Shown here: positions 49,794 through 62,564 of the stretch, in pieces
Layout of the letters: the number at the start of each line of letters is the position of its first letter
Numbering within the stretch: position 1 is the stretch's first letter
Assembly (NCBI GenBank): GCA_016742215.1
Contig: JACVCC010000004.1
Span: 309,006 to 373,005, forward strand
DNA: 64,000 bases
Origin: Brevundimonas sp.
GTDB taxonomy: Bacteria > Pseudomonadota > Alphaproteobacteria > Caulobacterales > Caulobacteraceae
Reading direction: 5' to 3'
Translations under genes and position numbers: made by a program
Notes under the pieces: model-generated
The model's database searches: none
What the model saw: the letters and a program-made list of their open reading frames with translations, nothing else
What the model was told of the DNA's origin: nothing

Positions 49794-50237
49794 TCAGCCC
49801 GTCAGGGCCGCGGCGAGGATCAGCGCCGTCGACAGCTTGGCGCCGACCAGCAGGACGGCGGCGGAGACCTCTCCTTCCTTGATCCGCTGCGGCAGGCCGG
49901 TCAGCAGGATGTCGACGATGCGGAAGGCCAGCAGCTGCAGCACCACGGTGGCCACGCCCCACAGGGTGATGTCCTTGATCGAGGTCGAGACGCTGAGACT
50001 GACCGCCAACGGAATGGCCAGACCCACCAGCACCCCGGCGAAGGCCACGGCGGCCGCCGAGTTGCCCTCGCGGATCAGGGCGATCTCCTTCCACGGCGTG
50101 AACAGGGCATAGATCACGGCCCCGGCGATCATCAGCGCCAGGGTGATGCCCAGATGCGCCATGGTCGTGGGGAAGCCGGTCGCGAAGGCCTGCACCTCGG
50201 CGCTTTCAAGCACGCGGGAAAGGGACGACGAGTCCAT
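49794..50237 (-). CDS. DUF350-like membrane protein
   Basis: Four predicted TM; EGNSAAAVAFAGVLVGLAIPLAVSLSVS. Confidence 0.8.
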   Translation of the reverse strand: MDSSSLSRVLESAEVQAFATGFPTTMAHLGITLALMIAGAVIYALFTPWKEIALIREGNSAAAVAFAGVLVGLAIPLAVSLSVSTSIKDITLWGVATVVLQLLAFRIVDILLTGLPQRIKEGEVSAAVLLVGAKLSTALILAAALTG

Positions 50238-50350
50238 GGGGCTCCGGGGATCCGATACCACCGAGGATTGCCCGCTTTCCGCCCCAATCCGCAAGCGCAG
50301 TAACGACACACCCGGTCAAGATTGGTGTCGGTCTGTGACGACCGACGGCG

Positions 50351-51514
50351 TCAGGCCGCCTCGACCGCCGCCTGCTCCGCCTTGCGAAGCGCCGACGCCC
50401 TGATCTTCTCGCTCTCGGACTTCAGCTGGCCGCAGGCGGCGAGGATGTCGCGGCCGCGGGGGGTGCGGATGGGGCTGGCGTAGCCGGCGCGGTTCAGGAT
50501 GGCGGCGAAGGCCTCGATCGTCTTCCAGTCCGAGCACTCGTAGTCGGTGCCCGGCCACGGGTTGAACGGGATCAGATTGACCTTGGCCGGAATGCCCTGG
50601 ATCAGCTTCACCAGAGCGCGGGCCTCGTCCGGGCTGTCGTTGACGCCTTTCAGCATCACGTACTCGAACGTCACCCGCTTGGCGTTGCCGAGGCCCGGAT
50701 AGGCGCGGATGGAATCCATCAGCTGGACCAGCGGGAATTTCTTGTTCAACGGCACCAGAACGTCGCGCAGCGGGTCGTTGGTTGCGTGCAGGCTGATGGC
50801 CAGCATGGTGCCGGTCCGCTCGCCCAGCTCGGCGATCTTCGGCACCACGCCCGAGGTCGAGACGGTGATCCGGCGGCGCGAGATGGCGATGCCCTCGCCG
50901 TCGGAGATGATGTCGATGGCGTCCGAGACGTGATCCAGATTGTAGAGCGGCTCGCCCATGCCCATGAACACGATGTTCGACAGGCGGCGGTCTTCCTTGG
51001 GCGACGGCCATTCGCCGAGGTCGTCGCGGGCGACCTGCACCTGGGCCACGATCTCGGCGGCGGTCAGGTTGCGGACCAGCTTCTGGGTGCCGGTGTGACA
51101 GAAGCTGCAGTTCAGGGTGCAGCCGACCTGCGACGAGACGCACAGGGCGCCGGCGCGGCCGACGTCGGGGATATAGACCGTCTCGATCTCGATGCCCGGC
51201 GCGGTGCGGATCAGCCATTTGCGGGTGCCGTCCTTCGACACCTGGCGCTCGATCACCTCGGGGCGGGCGAGGGTGAAATGCTGCGCCAGCTTCGCCTGCA
51301 TGTCCTTGGCGACATTGCTCATCAGGGCGAAGTCGGTGACGCCGTAGTGGTGGATCCAGCCCCAGATCTGGCTGGCGCGCATCTTCGCCTTGGTCGCATC
51401 GCAGACGCCCGCGTCGATCAGCGCCTGCCGCAGGCCCTCGCGCGTCAGACCGGACAGGTTGACGGGCGCGGCAGGCGTCGCGGTCGTGCGCGAAAGGTCG
51501 AGCGTGAGGCTCAA
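50351..51514 (-). CDS. rlmN: 23S rRNA (adenine2503-C2)-methyltransferase RlmN
   Basis: [18 protein letters not shown] radical-SAM motif; [24 protein letters not shown]. Confidence 0.97.
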   Translation of the reverse strand: MSLTLDLSRTTATPAAPVNLSGLTREGLRQALIDAGVCDATKAKMRASQIWGWIHHYGVTDFALMSNVAKDMQAKLAQHFTLARPEVIERQVSKDGTRKWLIRTAPGIEIETVYIPDVGRAGALCVSSQVGCTLNCSFCHTGTQKLVRNLTAAEIVAQVQVARDDLGEWPSPKEDRRLSNIVFMGMGEPLYNLDHVSDAIDIISDGEGIAISRRRITVSTSGVVPKIAELGERTGTMLAISLHATNDPLRDVLVPLNKKFPLVQLMDSIRAYPGLGNAKRVTFEYVMLKGVNDSPDEARALVKLIQGIPAKVNLIPFNPWPGTDYECSDWKTIEAFAAILNRAGYASPIRTPRGRDILAACGQLKSESEKIRASALRKAEQAAVEAA

Positions 51515-51586
51515 GGCTGTGATCCTGAATGACGGGAGACCGGCCTTATACCACAGATCGCGCTGGATTTAAGGCGGAGGGAGGAA

Positions 51587-51720
51587 GTGGTTAGTGGCTA
51601 GTAATTAGTGGCTGGTGCGGTCGAGGTCGTCATTGACGATCGCGCGAGCAGACGGAGGGGCTTGGAGCGCGGCTCGTCTATCGCGCTCCCACCAATCACT
51701 AATCACTAACCACTAACCAC
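51587..51720. repeat. Inverted heptamer-repeat element (copy 2), abutting the metallopeptidase stop codon
   Basis: GTGGTTAGTGGCTAGTAATTAGTGGCTGG versus CCAATCACTAATCACTAACCACTAACCAC; 29-nt arms with four mismatches. Confidence 0.8.
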
Positions 51721-52122
51721 TCACTCCACCTCGTCCTCGATATGATGGATCTGGTCGTCGTCCAGCCCGAAGTGGTGGCCGATCTCGTGGATCAGGACGT
51801 GGGCGATGATCTCGCTGAGGCCGACGTCGCCGCGCTCGCACCATTCGTCGAGGATCGGGCGGCGGTACAGGAAGATGCGCGAGGGTTCGGCGGCGGGGCC
51901 CATGCTGTCGCGCAGACCGATGTCGACGCCGTGATACAGGCCGGTCAGCTCGAACGGGTCCTCCATGCCGAACCCGGCCAGCACCTCGTCGTCGGCGAAG
52001 TCGTCGACGCGGATGACCACGTCGCCCGCCAGCGAACGGAACGGATCGGGCAGGGCGTCGAAGGCCTCGCGCGCCAGTCGGGCGAAGTCGTCGAGAGAGG
52101 GGGCGAGCTGGTCTTTCCACAT
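51721..52122 (-). CDS. Small zincin-type metallopeptidase family protein
   Basis: HVLIHEIGHHFGLDDDQIHHIE zinc motif. Confidence 0.88.
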   Translation of the reverse strand: MWKDQLAPSLDDFARLAREAFDALPDPFRSLAGDVVIRVDDFADDEVLAGFGMEDPFELTGLYHGVDIGLRDSMGPAAEPSRIFLYRRPILDEWCERGDVGLSEIIAHVLIHEIGHHFGLDDDQIHHIEDEVE

Positions 52123-52241
52123 AGGGGCTAGATTCTAGGGGCTAGGGGCCAGGGAAGAAATGCGGTGAAAAGCGCCGCCGGTCGTGACCGACTGGATGCC
52201 CTCCCTAACACCTAGCACCTAGCACCTAGCCCCTAGTCCCT
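52123..52241. repeat. Inverted heptamer-repeat element (copy 3, CTAG-type), abutting the metallopeptidase start codon
   Basis: AGGGGCT AGATTCT AGGGGCT AGGGGCC versus CCTAACA CCTAGCA CCTAGCA CCTAGCC CCTAGTC CCT. Confidence 0.8.
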
Positions 52242-52288
52242 CATCAGGTATGGTTACCGAATCGGAGCGCGGGAGCTGATCACCTCAC

Positions 52289-54610
52289 ATGGCCGAGGCC
52301 GACATCGCCTATGTCGCGACCGCGGGGGCGGCGGGACTGGCTCTGGCGCTGAGCGCCTGGGCGGCGCGGATGCGCGCGCGACTGGCTGTCCGGAACCAGG
52401 CGCTGGAAGCCGCGCTTGCCGCCGCCGAGGTGGATCGCGCCGAACGTGACGGCGCCCTCACCGCTTTCGAGGATGTGCGACTGGCGCTGACACCCGGCGG
52501 ACGGACCGTGCAGCTGGGCAGTCCCTCCACCTGGGATGCGATCGTTCGTGACCTGACGGATGCGGAAACCGCAGACGAGGCCGGGCTCATCGTGCTGGAC
52601 GCCGTTCGTGAGGCCGCCGGTCCCCGGCTGGACGCCCTGCTGGACCGCGGCGAAGGCTTTGATGCCGTGCTCGAGGGCTCGGGCGGGGCTTGGGCCGTCG
52701 AGGGCCGATCGTCGGCCGGCGCCGCCTGGCTGAGACTGTCGCGACTGGGGCTGGTCGGCACGGCGGCCGAAAGCGGCCTGGGCCTTCTGGCCGACGCCTG
52801 GCCCGCGCCCACCTGGGTGACCGATGCGGCGGGCCGCCTCGCCTGGGCCAACCGCGCCTGGCTGGCCGAGGTGAAGGTCGAAAGCGTCGAGGCCGCGCGG
52901 GAGAAACGGCTCAGCTTCGACCGGGGCGCAGACGCGATCGTCGCCGAGGCCGGACGGCTGCATCAGCCGCAGGAGGGCTTCCGCTGGACCACCGGCGGAG
53001 GACGCCGTCGCGCCTGGCGGATCGTGGCCGAGCCGGCGCCGGGCGGCGCGGGCGCGGTGCTGGCCTTCGCGCTGGACATGACCGAGGCCGAGGAAACGCG
53101 CGACACCCTGCGCCGTCACGTCGAGGCCCATGACGAGACGCTGAACCATCTCGCCGACGCCGTCGCCATCTTCGGCCCGTCCAAGCGGCTGGCCTTCCAC
53201 AACACAGCCTTCCAGACCCTGTTCAGCCTCGACCCGGCCTGGCTGGACGAACGTCCGACCCATGCCGAACTGCTGGACAAGCTGCGCCAGCGCCGCCTGC
53301 TGCCCGAGGTCGTCGACTACGCCGGCTGGAAGGCGAAGGAGCTGGACTTCTACGGCTCGACCCACGCCTCGCCGGACGACAGCTGGTCCCTGCCCGACGG
53401 GCGGACCCTGCGCGTCGTGCGCCAGCCGCACCCGCTGGGCGGGATGTTGCTGCTGCTGTCGGACATCACCGACGAACTGCAACTGCGCAGCCGGTTCAAC
53501 GCCCAGCTGCAGGTGCAGATGGCGACCCTGGACAAGCTGAATGACGCCGTCGCCGTGTTCGGCTCCGACGGCCGTATCCGCCTGCACAACGAGGCCTTCG
53601 AGGCCTTCTGGGGCGTCAGCGGGGAACAACTGCGCGCCGCCAGCGACTTCGACGCCATCTCCGCCCTGTGCCAGGCCACCCTGCCCGACCCCAGTCTCTG
53701 GCTGGGCCTCAAGGCGCGTGTCGCCGATCCGGACCCGGAAAGCCGCGTGCCCATCTCGGGCGAGGGCCGCACCGCCGACGGCCGGATCGCCTCGTGGCAG
53801 ACCCGCCCCCTGCCGGACGGCGCCACGCTTGTCGGCTTCTCCGACGTGACCGCCCGACGCGAGCTGGAGCAGGCGCTGGCGGCCAAGGCCGCTGCGCTGG
53901 AAGAGAGCACGGCGCTGAAACGCGAGTTCGTGGGCAGCGTCTCCTACGAGCTGCGCACGCCGCTGACGACCATCGTCGGCTATTCGGAACTGCTGGAAAT
54001 CCAGGGCGACCTGCCCGAGCGCAGCCGCCAGCACGCGGGCGCCATCCGCATCGCCGCCAGCCAACTGGCCAGCTCGATCGACGACGTTCTCGACATGGCC
54101 CAGATCGACGCCGGCGAGATGGAGCTGACGCTGGGCGACGTGCGCGTCTGCGATCTTCTGGACACCGCGGCCGACAAGGTCCGTGCACGGATCGAGGGGC
54201 GGGGCGCCAGCCTGACCGTCACCTGCCCGACCCATCTGAAACCCATCCGCGCCGACGCCCAGCGCGTCGGCCAGATGCTGGATCACTTGCTGGACAACGC
54301 CACCCGCGCCGTCAGCGAGGAGGGCGCGGTGACCCTGACCGCCGAGGCGGGACCGGCCGAGGTGCGCATTCGGGTCGAGGACACCGGGCGCGGCATTCCC
54401 TACCATCTGCAGGCTCACGTCTTCGACCGGTTCGTCCGGCGCGAGCGTGGGGGACCGGGCGTCGGCCTGGCCCTGGTCAAGGCCCTGGTCGAACTGCACG
54501 GCGGCTGGGCCGAGGTCGAGAGCGAGCCCGGCAAGGGCGCCGCCTTCATCCTGCATCTGCCGCTGGAGGCTGAGAGCGCCGCCGCCGCGCCGGAGCTGCG
54601 GCTGGGCTGA
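52289..54610 (+). CDS. divL: DivL-type PAS-containing kinase-like protein (Tyr in H-box)
   Basis: N-terminal TM, PAS-like repeats, KREFVGSVSYELRTPLTTIVGYSELL; GRGIPYHLQAHVFDRFVRRERGGPGVGLALVKALVELHGG; 773 aa. Confidence 0.88.
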   Translation: MAEADIAYVATAGAAGLALALSAWAARMRARLAVRNQALEAALAAAEVDRAERDGALTAFEDVRLALTPGGRTVQLGSPSTWDAIVRDLTDAETADEAGLIVLDAVREAAGPRLDALLDRGEGFDAVLEGSGGAWAVEGRSSAGAAWLRLSRLGLVGTAAESGLGLLADAWPAPTWVTDAAGRLAWANRAWLAEVKVESVEAAREKRLSFDRGADAIVAEAGRLHQPQEGFRWTTGGGRRRAWRIVAEPAPGGAGAVLAFALDMTEAEETRDTLRRHVEAHDETLNHLADAVAIFGPSKRLAFHNTAFQTLFSLDPAWLDERPTHAELLDKLRQRRLLPEVVDYAGWKAKELDFYGSTHASPDDSWSLPDGRTLRVVRQPHPLGGMLLLLSDITDELQLRSRFNAQLQVQMATLDKLNDAVAVFGSDGRIRLHNEAFEAFWGVSGEQLRAASDFDAISALCQATLPDPSLWLGLKARVADPDPESRVPISGEGRTADGRIASWQTRPLPDGATLVGFSDVTARRELEQALAAKAAALEESTALKREFVGSVSYELRTPLTTIVGYSELLEIQGDLPERSRQHAGAIRIAASQLASSIDDVLDMAQIDAGEMELTLGDVRVCDLLDTAADKVRARIEGRGASLTVTCPTHLKPIRADAQRVGQMLDHLLDNATRAVSEEGAVTLTAEAGPAEVRIRVEDTGRGIPYHLQAHVFDRFVRRERGGPGVGLALVKALVELHGGWAEVESEPGKGAAFILHLPLEAESAAAAPELRLG

Positions 54611-54628
54611 CGCTCCCGGGGACCGACC

Positions 54629-56842
54629 TCAGTTCACGAACAGAGGCGGCGTGTGGATCGACGTCGGCAGGGTGGTGGTCTCGATCACCGCGCCGTTCGA
54701 CGAGCGGATCTCGACCGTGCCGCCCGTGCCGTTCTGGCTGAACCGGACGATGGCCCTGCGACCGTCGGCCAGGCTGATATCGACCCCGGACTGACCCGCG
54801 CCGTTCGACGCCACGGCGCCGGCGACCGAGCCGTCCAGACCGATGACGTGCAGGAATTCGGCCGCGCCATCCGACCCGGCATCGACGACGTTCAGGCGCG
54901 CCGCCTCGATCGGCGGCAGCGGGGGCTCCCGGACCGGGGGCACGAAATTGTTGTTCACGTCGCGCCACATGGTGATCGAGGTGTTGGCCGTGGCCGGCAG
55001 GATCCGCGTCATGTCCAGCCGGTTGCCGCCGCGGACGAGGGTTGTCGTCGGCCCGTTGATGGTCGGCGCGAACGGGAAGTTCATCGTGAAGATGCGCCGG
55101 GTTCCCGCGTTGTTGGTCTGGACGCGGTCGAAGACCACGAAGGTCGACGGCTTGATGAAGACGAACTCGCGCTCCGACTTCCCGATGCCCGCCGACGCGG
55201 CATAGGTCGAGGTGACCTGGGCCAGCGCATAGGTCCAGTTCACGGTGTTCGCCAGCGCCCGCATGTTGCAGCTTCGGCCGAAGGCCTGCCCGATCTCTGT
55301 GCCCGAGGACGTCTGGAAGCGGACGGTGTTGTGGTAGAACTGCTCCTCGGAGATGCCCGACTTTCCGTCGATGTTCGCGTCATAGGCCAGCCAGGTCCCC
55401 TTGAAGAGGACGAAGCTGCCCTGGTCCTCGTGCGCATGGCTTTCCGTGACCGGGCCGCAGATAAAGTTGGCGTAGGCCGAGGTCGGGCTCCAGTCGTTGC
55501 GCATCGAGAAGCTGCCGGTGCCGCTGCCCCAGTAGGCCGTCGAGAGCGAGTTCAGCGAACGCCCGGTGATCGGCGTCAGGTCATAGAGGAAGTCGGAGTA
55601 CCTCATGCTGGTGTTGGTCATCTGCCGCACCGAGGATTGCGACAGCAGGGTCTTCACCACGCCCGAGATCGCCTCGCCCGGGTACAGGGTCGCCAGCTTC
55701 AGCAGATAGTCCCGGTGATAGTCGTAGAAGAGCGCATCTGAATCGCGGGAGTGGTCGCCCGTCGGGATGATCCGGTCCAGCGTCGGCGTCACCGAATGGA
55801 CCAGCCAGTACATCGACTCCAGCGTATGCGGCGTGCGATCCGCCAGGCGCTCTCCGGTCGACCGCTCCCACCAGTCATACAGGTTCCAGAGGTTCATCAT
55901 CGCGGTGCCGTAGCCCGTGCCCTCGCGGGACCCGCCACCGATGAGATCCGTGTTGAAGATCGGGAACAGCTGGTTCTCGAGCTTGGTGATCCGGAACTGG
56001 TCCAGCCAGCCCGGCGCCATCTCGTTCTCGCCGTAGGTGGCGAGGCCCAGCATCATGGTCGCCTCAAGAAATGAGTAGTAGTAATTGTTCACGGGGTTGT
56101 TGACCGACCAGCCGGTCCATGGAGCCGGGCGCGATCCCCAACGCGCATTGGTGTGGTTCCACACATTCCAGACGGCCTGGTTGCCGAAATTCTTCCAGCG
56201 TTCCCGCTGCCCGGCAGTCATGAAGCCGCGGCACCAGTCATAGACCATGGCCATGCTGCCGACCCGGTCGCCGATTTCCAGATAGCTGTCGTGCTGAACC
56301 AGCGTGGCCGTACCATTCCTGATGCGGCTCTCTTCCTCCGCCACATAGGCGTCAGTCTCGGCGACGGCGAAATTGCAGTAGCGCGGGTCCCCGCTGATCT
56401 GGCCCATCAGGGCGACCTGCCAGCGCGGAAACTCGAACACGTCATTGGTCGCGACCTCGTGGTCGACGATCGTCTTGAAGCGCACGGCGGCGGGCGTGCT
56501 CGCGGTCATCCTGCGCCGCAGCTCCGTCATCGTCGGCCCGTCTGACACCAGAATCCGGGGTGTCCCCAACGGCTGGATGCGCGCGCTTCCTGGTGGTGGC
56601 GGCGGAGGAGGAGGAGGAGGCGGTGGTGGTGGCGGAGGAGGAGGGGGTGGCGGAGGAGGAGGGGGCGGGGGTGGCGGAGGAGGAGGTGGTGGTGGGGAAG
56701 TCGGCGGCGTGGGATCGGCGCCTCCATTGCCGCTTCCGTCACCGCCGCCACCGCCGCCGCCGCAGCCCGACGCGGCGAGCGCTGCCGAAATCACCGCCGC
56801 GCAGAGGATGCGGTTCGGTCCGGAGGTGAGTTTTCGCATCAT
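54629..56842 (-). CDS. Heparinase II/III-family putative lyase, lipoprotein, with polyproline spacer
   Basis: Lipobox LAASGC; Gly- and Pro-rich linker; GPVTESHAHEDQGSFVLFKGTWLAYD region. Confidence 0.8.
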   Translation of the reverse strand: MMRKLTSGPNRILCAAVISAALAASGCGGGGGGGDGSGNGGADPTPPTSPPPPPPPPPPPPPPPPPPPPPPPPPPPPPPPPPPPGSARIQPLGTPRILVSDGPTMTELRRRMTASTPAAVRFKTIVDHEVATNDVFEFPRWQVALMGQISGDPRYCNFAVAETDAYVAEEESRIRNGTATLVQHDSYLEIGDRVGSMAMVYDWCRGFMTAGQRERWKNFGNQAVWNVWNHTNARWGSRPAPWTGWSVNNPVNNYYYSFLEATMMLGLATYGENEMAPGWLDQFRITKLENQLFPIFNTDLIGGGSREGTGYGTAMMNLWNLYDWWERSTGERLADRTPHTLESMYWLVHSVTPTLDRIIPTGDHSRDSDALFYDYHRDYLLKLATLYPGEAISGVVKTLLSQSSVRQMTNTSMRYSDFLYDLTPITGRSLNSLSTAYWGSGTGSFSMRNDWSPTSAYANFICGPVTESHAHEDQGSFVLFKGTWLAYDANIDGKSGISEEQFYHNTVRFQTSSGTEIGQAFGRSCNMRALANTVNWTYALAQVTSTYAASAGIGKSEREFVFIKPSTFVVFDRVQTNNAGTRRIFTMNFPFAPTINGPTTTLVRGGNRLDMTRILPATANTSITMWRDVNNNFVPPVREPPLPPIEAARLNVVDAGSDGAAEFLHVIGLDGSVAGAVASNGAGQSGVDISLADGRRAIVRFSQNGTGGTVEIRSSNGAVIETTTLPTSIHTPPLFVN
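56591..56695 (-). repeat. Microsatellite-like NGG/CCN tract encoding 35 consecutive prolines
   Basis: Read directly: 35 uninterrupted CCN codons on the minus strand, using all four synonymous codons. Confidence 0.95.
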
Positions 56843-57090
56843 GGTCGGGCGCGCCTGCCTGGGTGAGGATCATCGGGACAGGCGTCGCCGGCCGTCTCCG
56901 ACGGCGGACACCCCTCCCTTGTCACCGCTGAATGCGCACCACCAGCGAGGTGGTCAACAATATAGATGGTTTCATCCCTGTATACGTTGAGTATATCAGC
57001 ATGAATACAAACTGATTACGTAACAGATACAAAATCCACCAATCCACTCATCTCAAGCAAGGGGCCGTCGGGACGCTCCGGACATGCAAA

Positions 57091-57129
57091 AGGCGACGAG
57101 CGCGGGAACCGGTCCCACTCCCGTCGCCT
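57091..57129 (-). terminator. Terminator downstream of katG
   Basis: Minus strand AGGCGACG...GGGA-CCGG-TTCCCG...CGTCGCCTTTT. Confidence 0.65.
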
Positions 57130-57170
57130 CATGCGACAGTGGCCTCAGACACCCCTGAGCGGGGCGGGGA

Positions 57171-59801
<2,631 letters not shown>

Positions 59802-59811
<10 letters not shown>

Positions 59812-60602
59812 GCCGGCGGCAGCGTCGCCTCGCTCTCCGCCATCCACCGCATCCGGCAAGCCATGATCGCGGTCTCGCCCAGTCGTTCGACCAGCCGCCA
59901 GTTGACCACCGCCCCGATCGGCGCGCCGACGACGGGGATCAGCTGGGCCATCTTCGCCAGGTCGATGTGGTCGCGGTACTCGATCTGGAAGGTGCGCCAG
60001 TCGTACTCGGTGATCTGCTCGGGCTGATCGACGCCGGCCAACCAGTTCTCCAGATCCTTCAGCGCCTCGGGTCGGCGACGGGCGCTGGCGAAGGCGAGAT
60101 GGAAGATGTGCAGCACGAACAGCCGTTCGCGCAGCGACCCGCCGCCCCAGCCATAGGCGGCGACGATGTCGCCCAGCATCCGCACCTTGATCGCCATCAG
60201 GGCCGGGAAGTCGGCGGCCGCCAGCACGAAGCCGCCTGCCCCGGCCACCCCGCCCTCGACGCTGGCGGTGTTGCGATAGACCTTGATCGCCGCCCGGGCC
60301 CGCAGCTCCCGCGTCGCCAGCGAACCCTCGGGCGCCGGCTTCGCCTTCAGCAGATCGCTGCCGAACAGGATGCCCTTGGTCATGGCCTCGACGCCGGCGG
60401 TCACGATCGTGTGCACGCGCTCGGGAATGATGCGGTTGATCCGGTCCTGCGTGCCGCGCGTCGCCTTGTCCCACAGGTTGGGCGGCTTCAGCACCTTCTC
60501 CCGCCACGCCGCCACCTCGGCGCGCACGGTCGTCTCGTCCGCAATGGCGATCAGGCCTTCGGGGACGTCGTCGGCGGGTACGATTTCGGCAGGCGGTGTC
60601 AC
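59802..60602 (-). CDS. EcsC-family protein
   Basis: GAGGFVLAAADFPALMAIKVRMLGDIVAAYG; VVGAPIGAVVNWRLVERLGETAIMACRMR. Confidence 0.8.
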
Positions 60603-60656
60603 ACGAACTCCTGATCACGCGGCGTTACAGTTGCAGCCGGGGGCGTGCGGGTCTAG

Positions 60657-61697
<1,041 letters not shown>

Positions 61698-61710
61698 GGG
61701 CCAGCGGAGG

Positions 61711-61796
61711 GCGCTACCGCTCGCGACGCGGTCGCTCGCTGCTTGAGCGCCTCGGCGCTCTCAAGCAGTGAGCCGCCGAGCGGCGAACGATAGGGC
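61711..61796. repeat. Cloverleaf palindromic repeat, copy B
   Basis: GCGCTA/TAGGGC outer; GCTCGCGAC-GCG-GTCGCTCGC; CTGCTTGAG...CTCAAGCAG; GCCGC-CGA-GCGGC. Confidence 0.8.
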
Positions 61797-61834
61797 GAAA
61801 AACAAAGGGCCCGTGGAGCGATCCGCGGGCCTTT
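61797..61834 (-). terminator. Rho-independent terminator (minus strand), near-identical to that at 30254
   Basis: Minus strand AAAGGCCCGCGGA-TCGC-TCCACGGGCCCTTT-GTTTTT. Confidence 0.85.
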
Positions 61835-61840
61835 CGTCTG

Positions 61841-62506
61841 TCAGATGCTCAGCGCGCCGGCGAAGAAGATGCAGCCGGTCGTGACGCCATAGGTCGCGAA
61901 CGTCGCGAACGCCGCCCGCCACGGATGCAGGCCGAGACGGCGCTTCAGCCAGTTCCACTGAACGGCCAGATACCAGACGGTCGTGACGGCGATGACTGCG
62001 AACCCGGTCAGGGTCGCCGCGTCGCCGGGATAGCGGATGCCGATCGAGCCCAGACTGATCAGAATGGTCGTGGCGCCGGACAGGTAGCACTGGGCGAAGA
62101 AGGGCGCGCGCAGGCTGTCCCTGTCGACGCGCTTGCCTTCCAGCCTGAGCGCGACCCAGGCGAAGGCGATGGCGTGCAGGCTGAACATCAGGGCGCGGAA
62201 GCCCAGCAGGGTCTGGTCGTTCTGGGTGATGATCCGCGCCAGACGCCCCCGCCCGGTTTCGTCGCCCAGTCCGATGGCGATCTCCACCGCATGGGCCAGC
62301 AACAGGCTGAGCACCAGAAACAGTGGCGGGCTCAGGGTCTCCAGATACTGTTTCTCGGGTTTGTCCTGCTGTTCCTGATCCGAATATTTCATCGTCTTCA
62401 GGGGGTGGGTCAGCGTCATCCACAGCGTGCGCGGATAGAACAGCAGCCACGACATGACCTCGTACAGGAGGTCTTCCACCGACCGCAGGATCGTCAGGAA
62501 ATTCAT
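61841..62506 (-). CDS. Integral membrane protein (Yip1-like)
   Basis: Multiple TM; MSWLLFYPRTLWMTLTHPLKTMKY. Confidence 0.65.
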   Translation of the reverse strand: MNFLTILRSVEDLLYEVMSWLLFYPRTLWMTLTHPLKTMKYSDQEQQDKPEKQYLETLSPPLFLVLSLLLAHAVEIAIGLGDETGRGRLARIITQNDQTLLGFRALMFSLHAIAFAWVALRLEGKRVDRDSLRAPFFAQCYLSGATTILISLGSIGIRYPGDAATLTGFAVIAVTTVWYLAVQWNWLKRRLGLHPWRAAFATFATYGVTTGCIFFAGALSI

Positions 62507-62564
62507 CGCGTCCTCCGCCGGAGCCCGCCTCTGGATAGCAGACCCCGGCGACAATGGCAGGTCG

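Noticed and set aside
51587-51720. Heptad arrays considered as CRISPR-like repeats
   Set aside because: Units are 7 bp, contiguous without spacers and arranged as inverted arms; no cas genes.
52280-54556. 758-aa minus-strand ORF
   Set aside because: Antisense to divL; shadow ORF.
56445-56990. Plus-strand ORF with a long polyglycine run
   Set aside because: Reverse complement of the polyproline tract in the heparinase-like gene.
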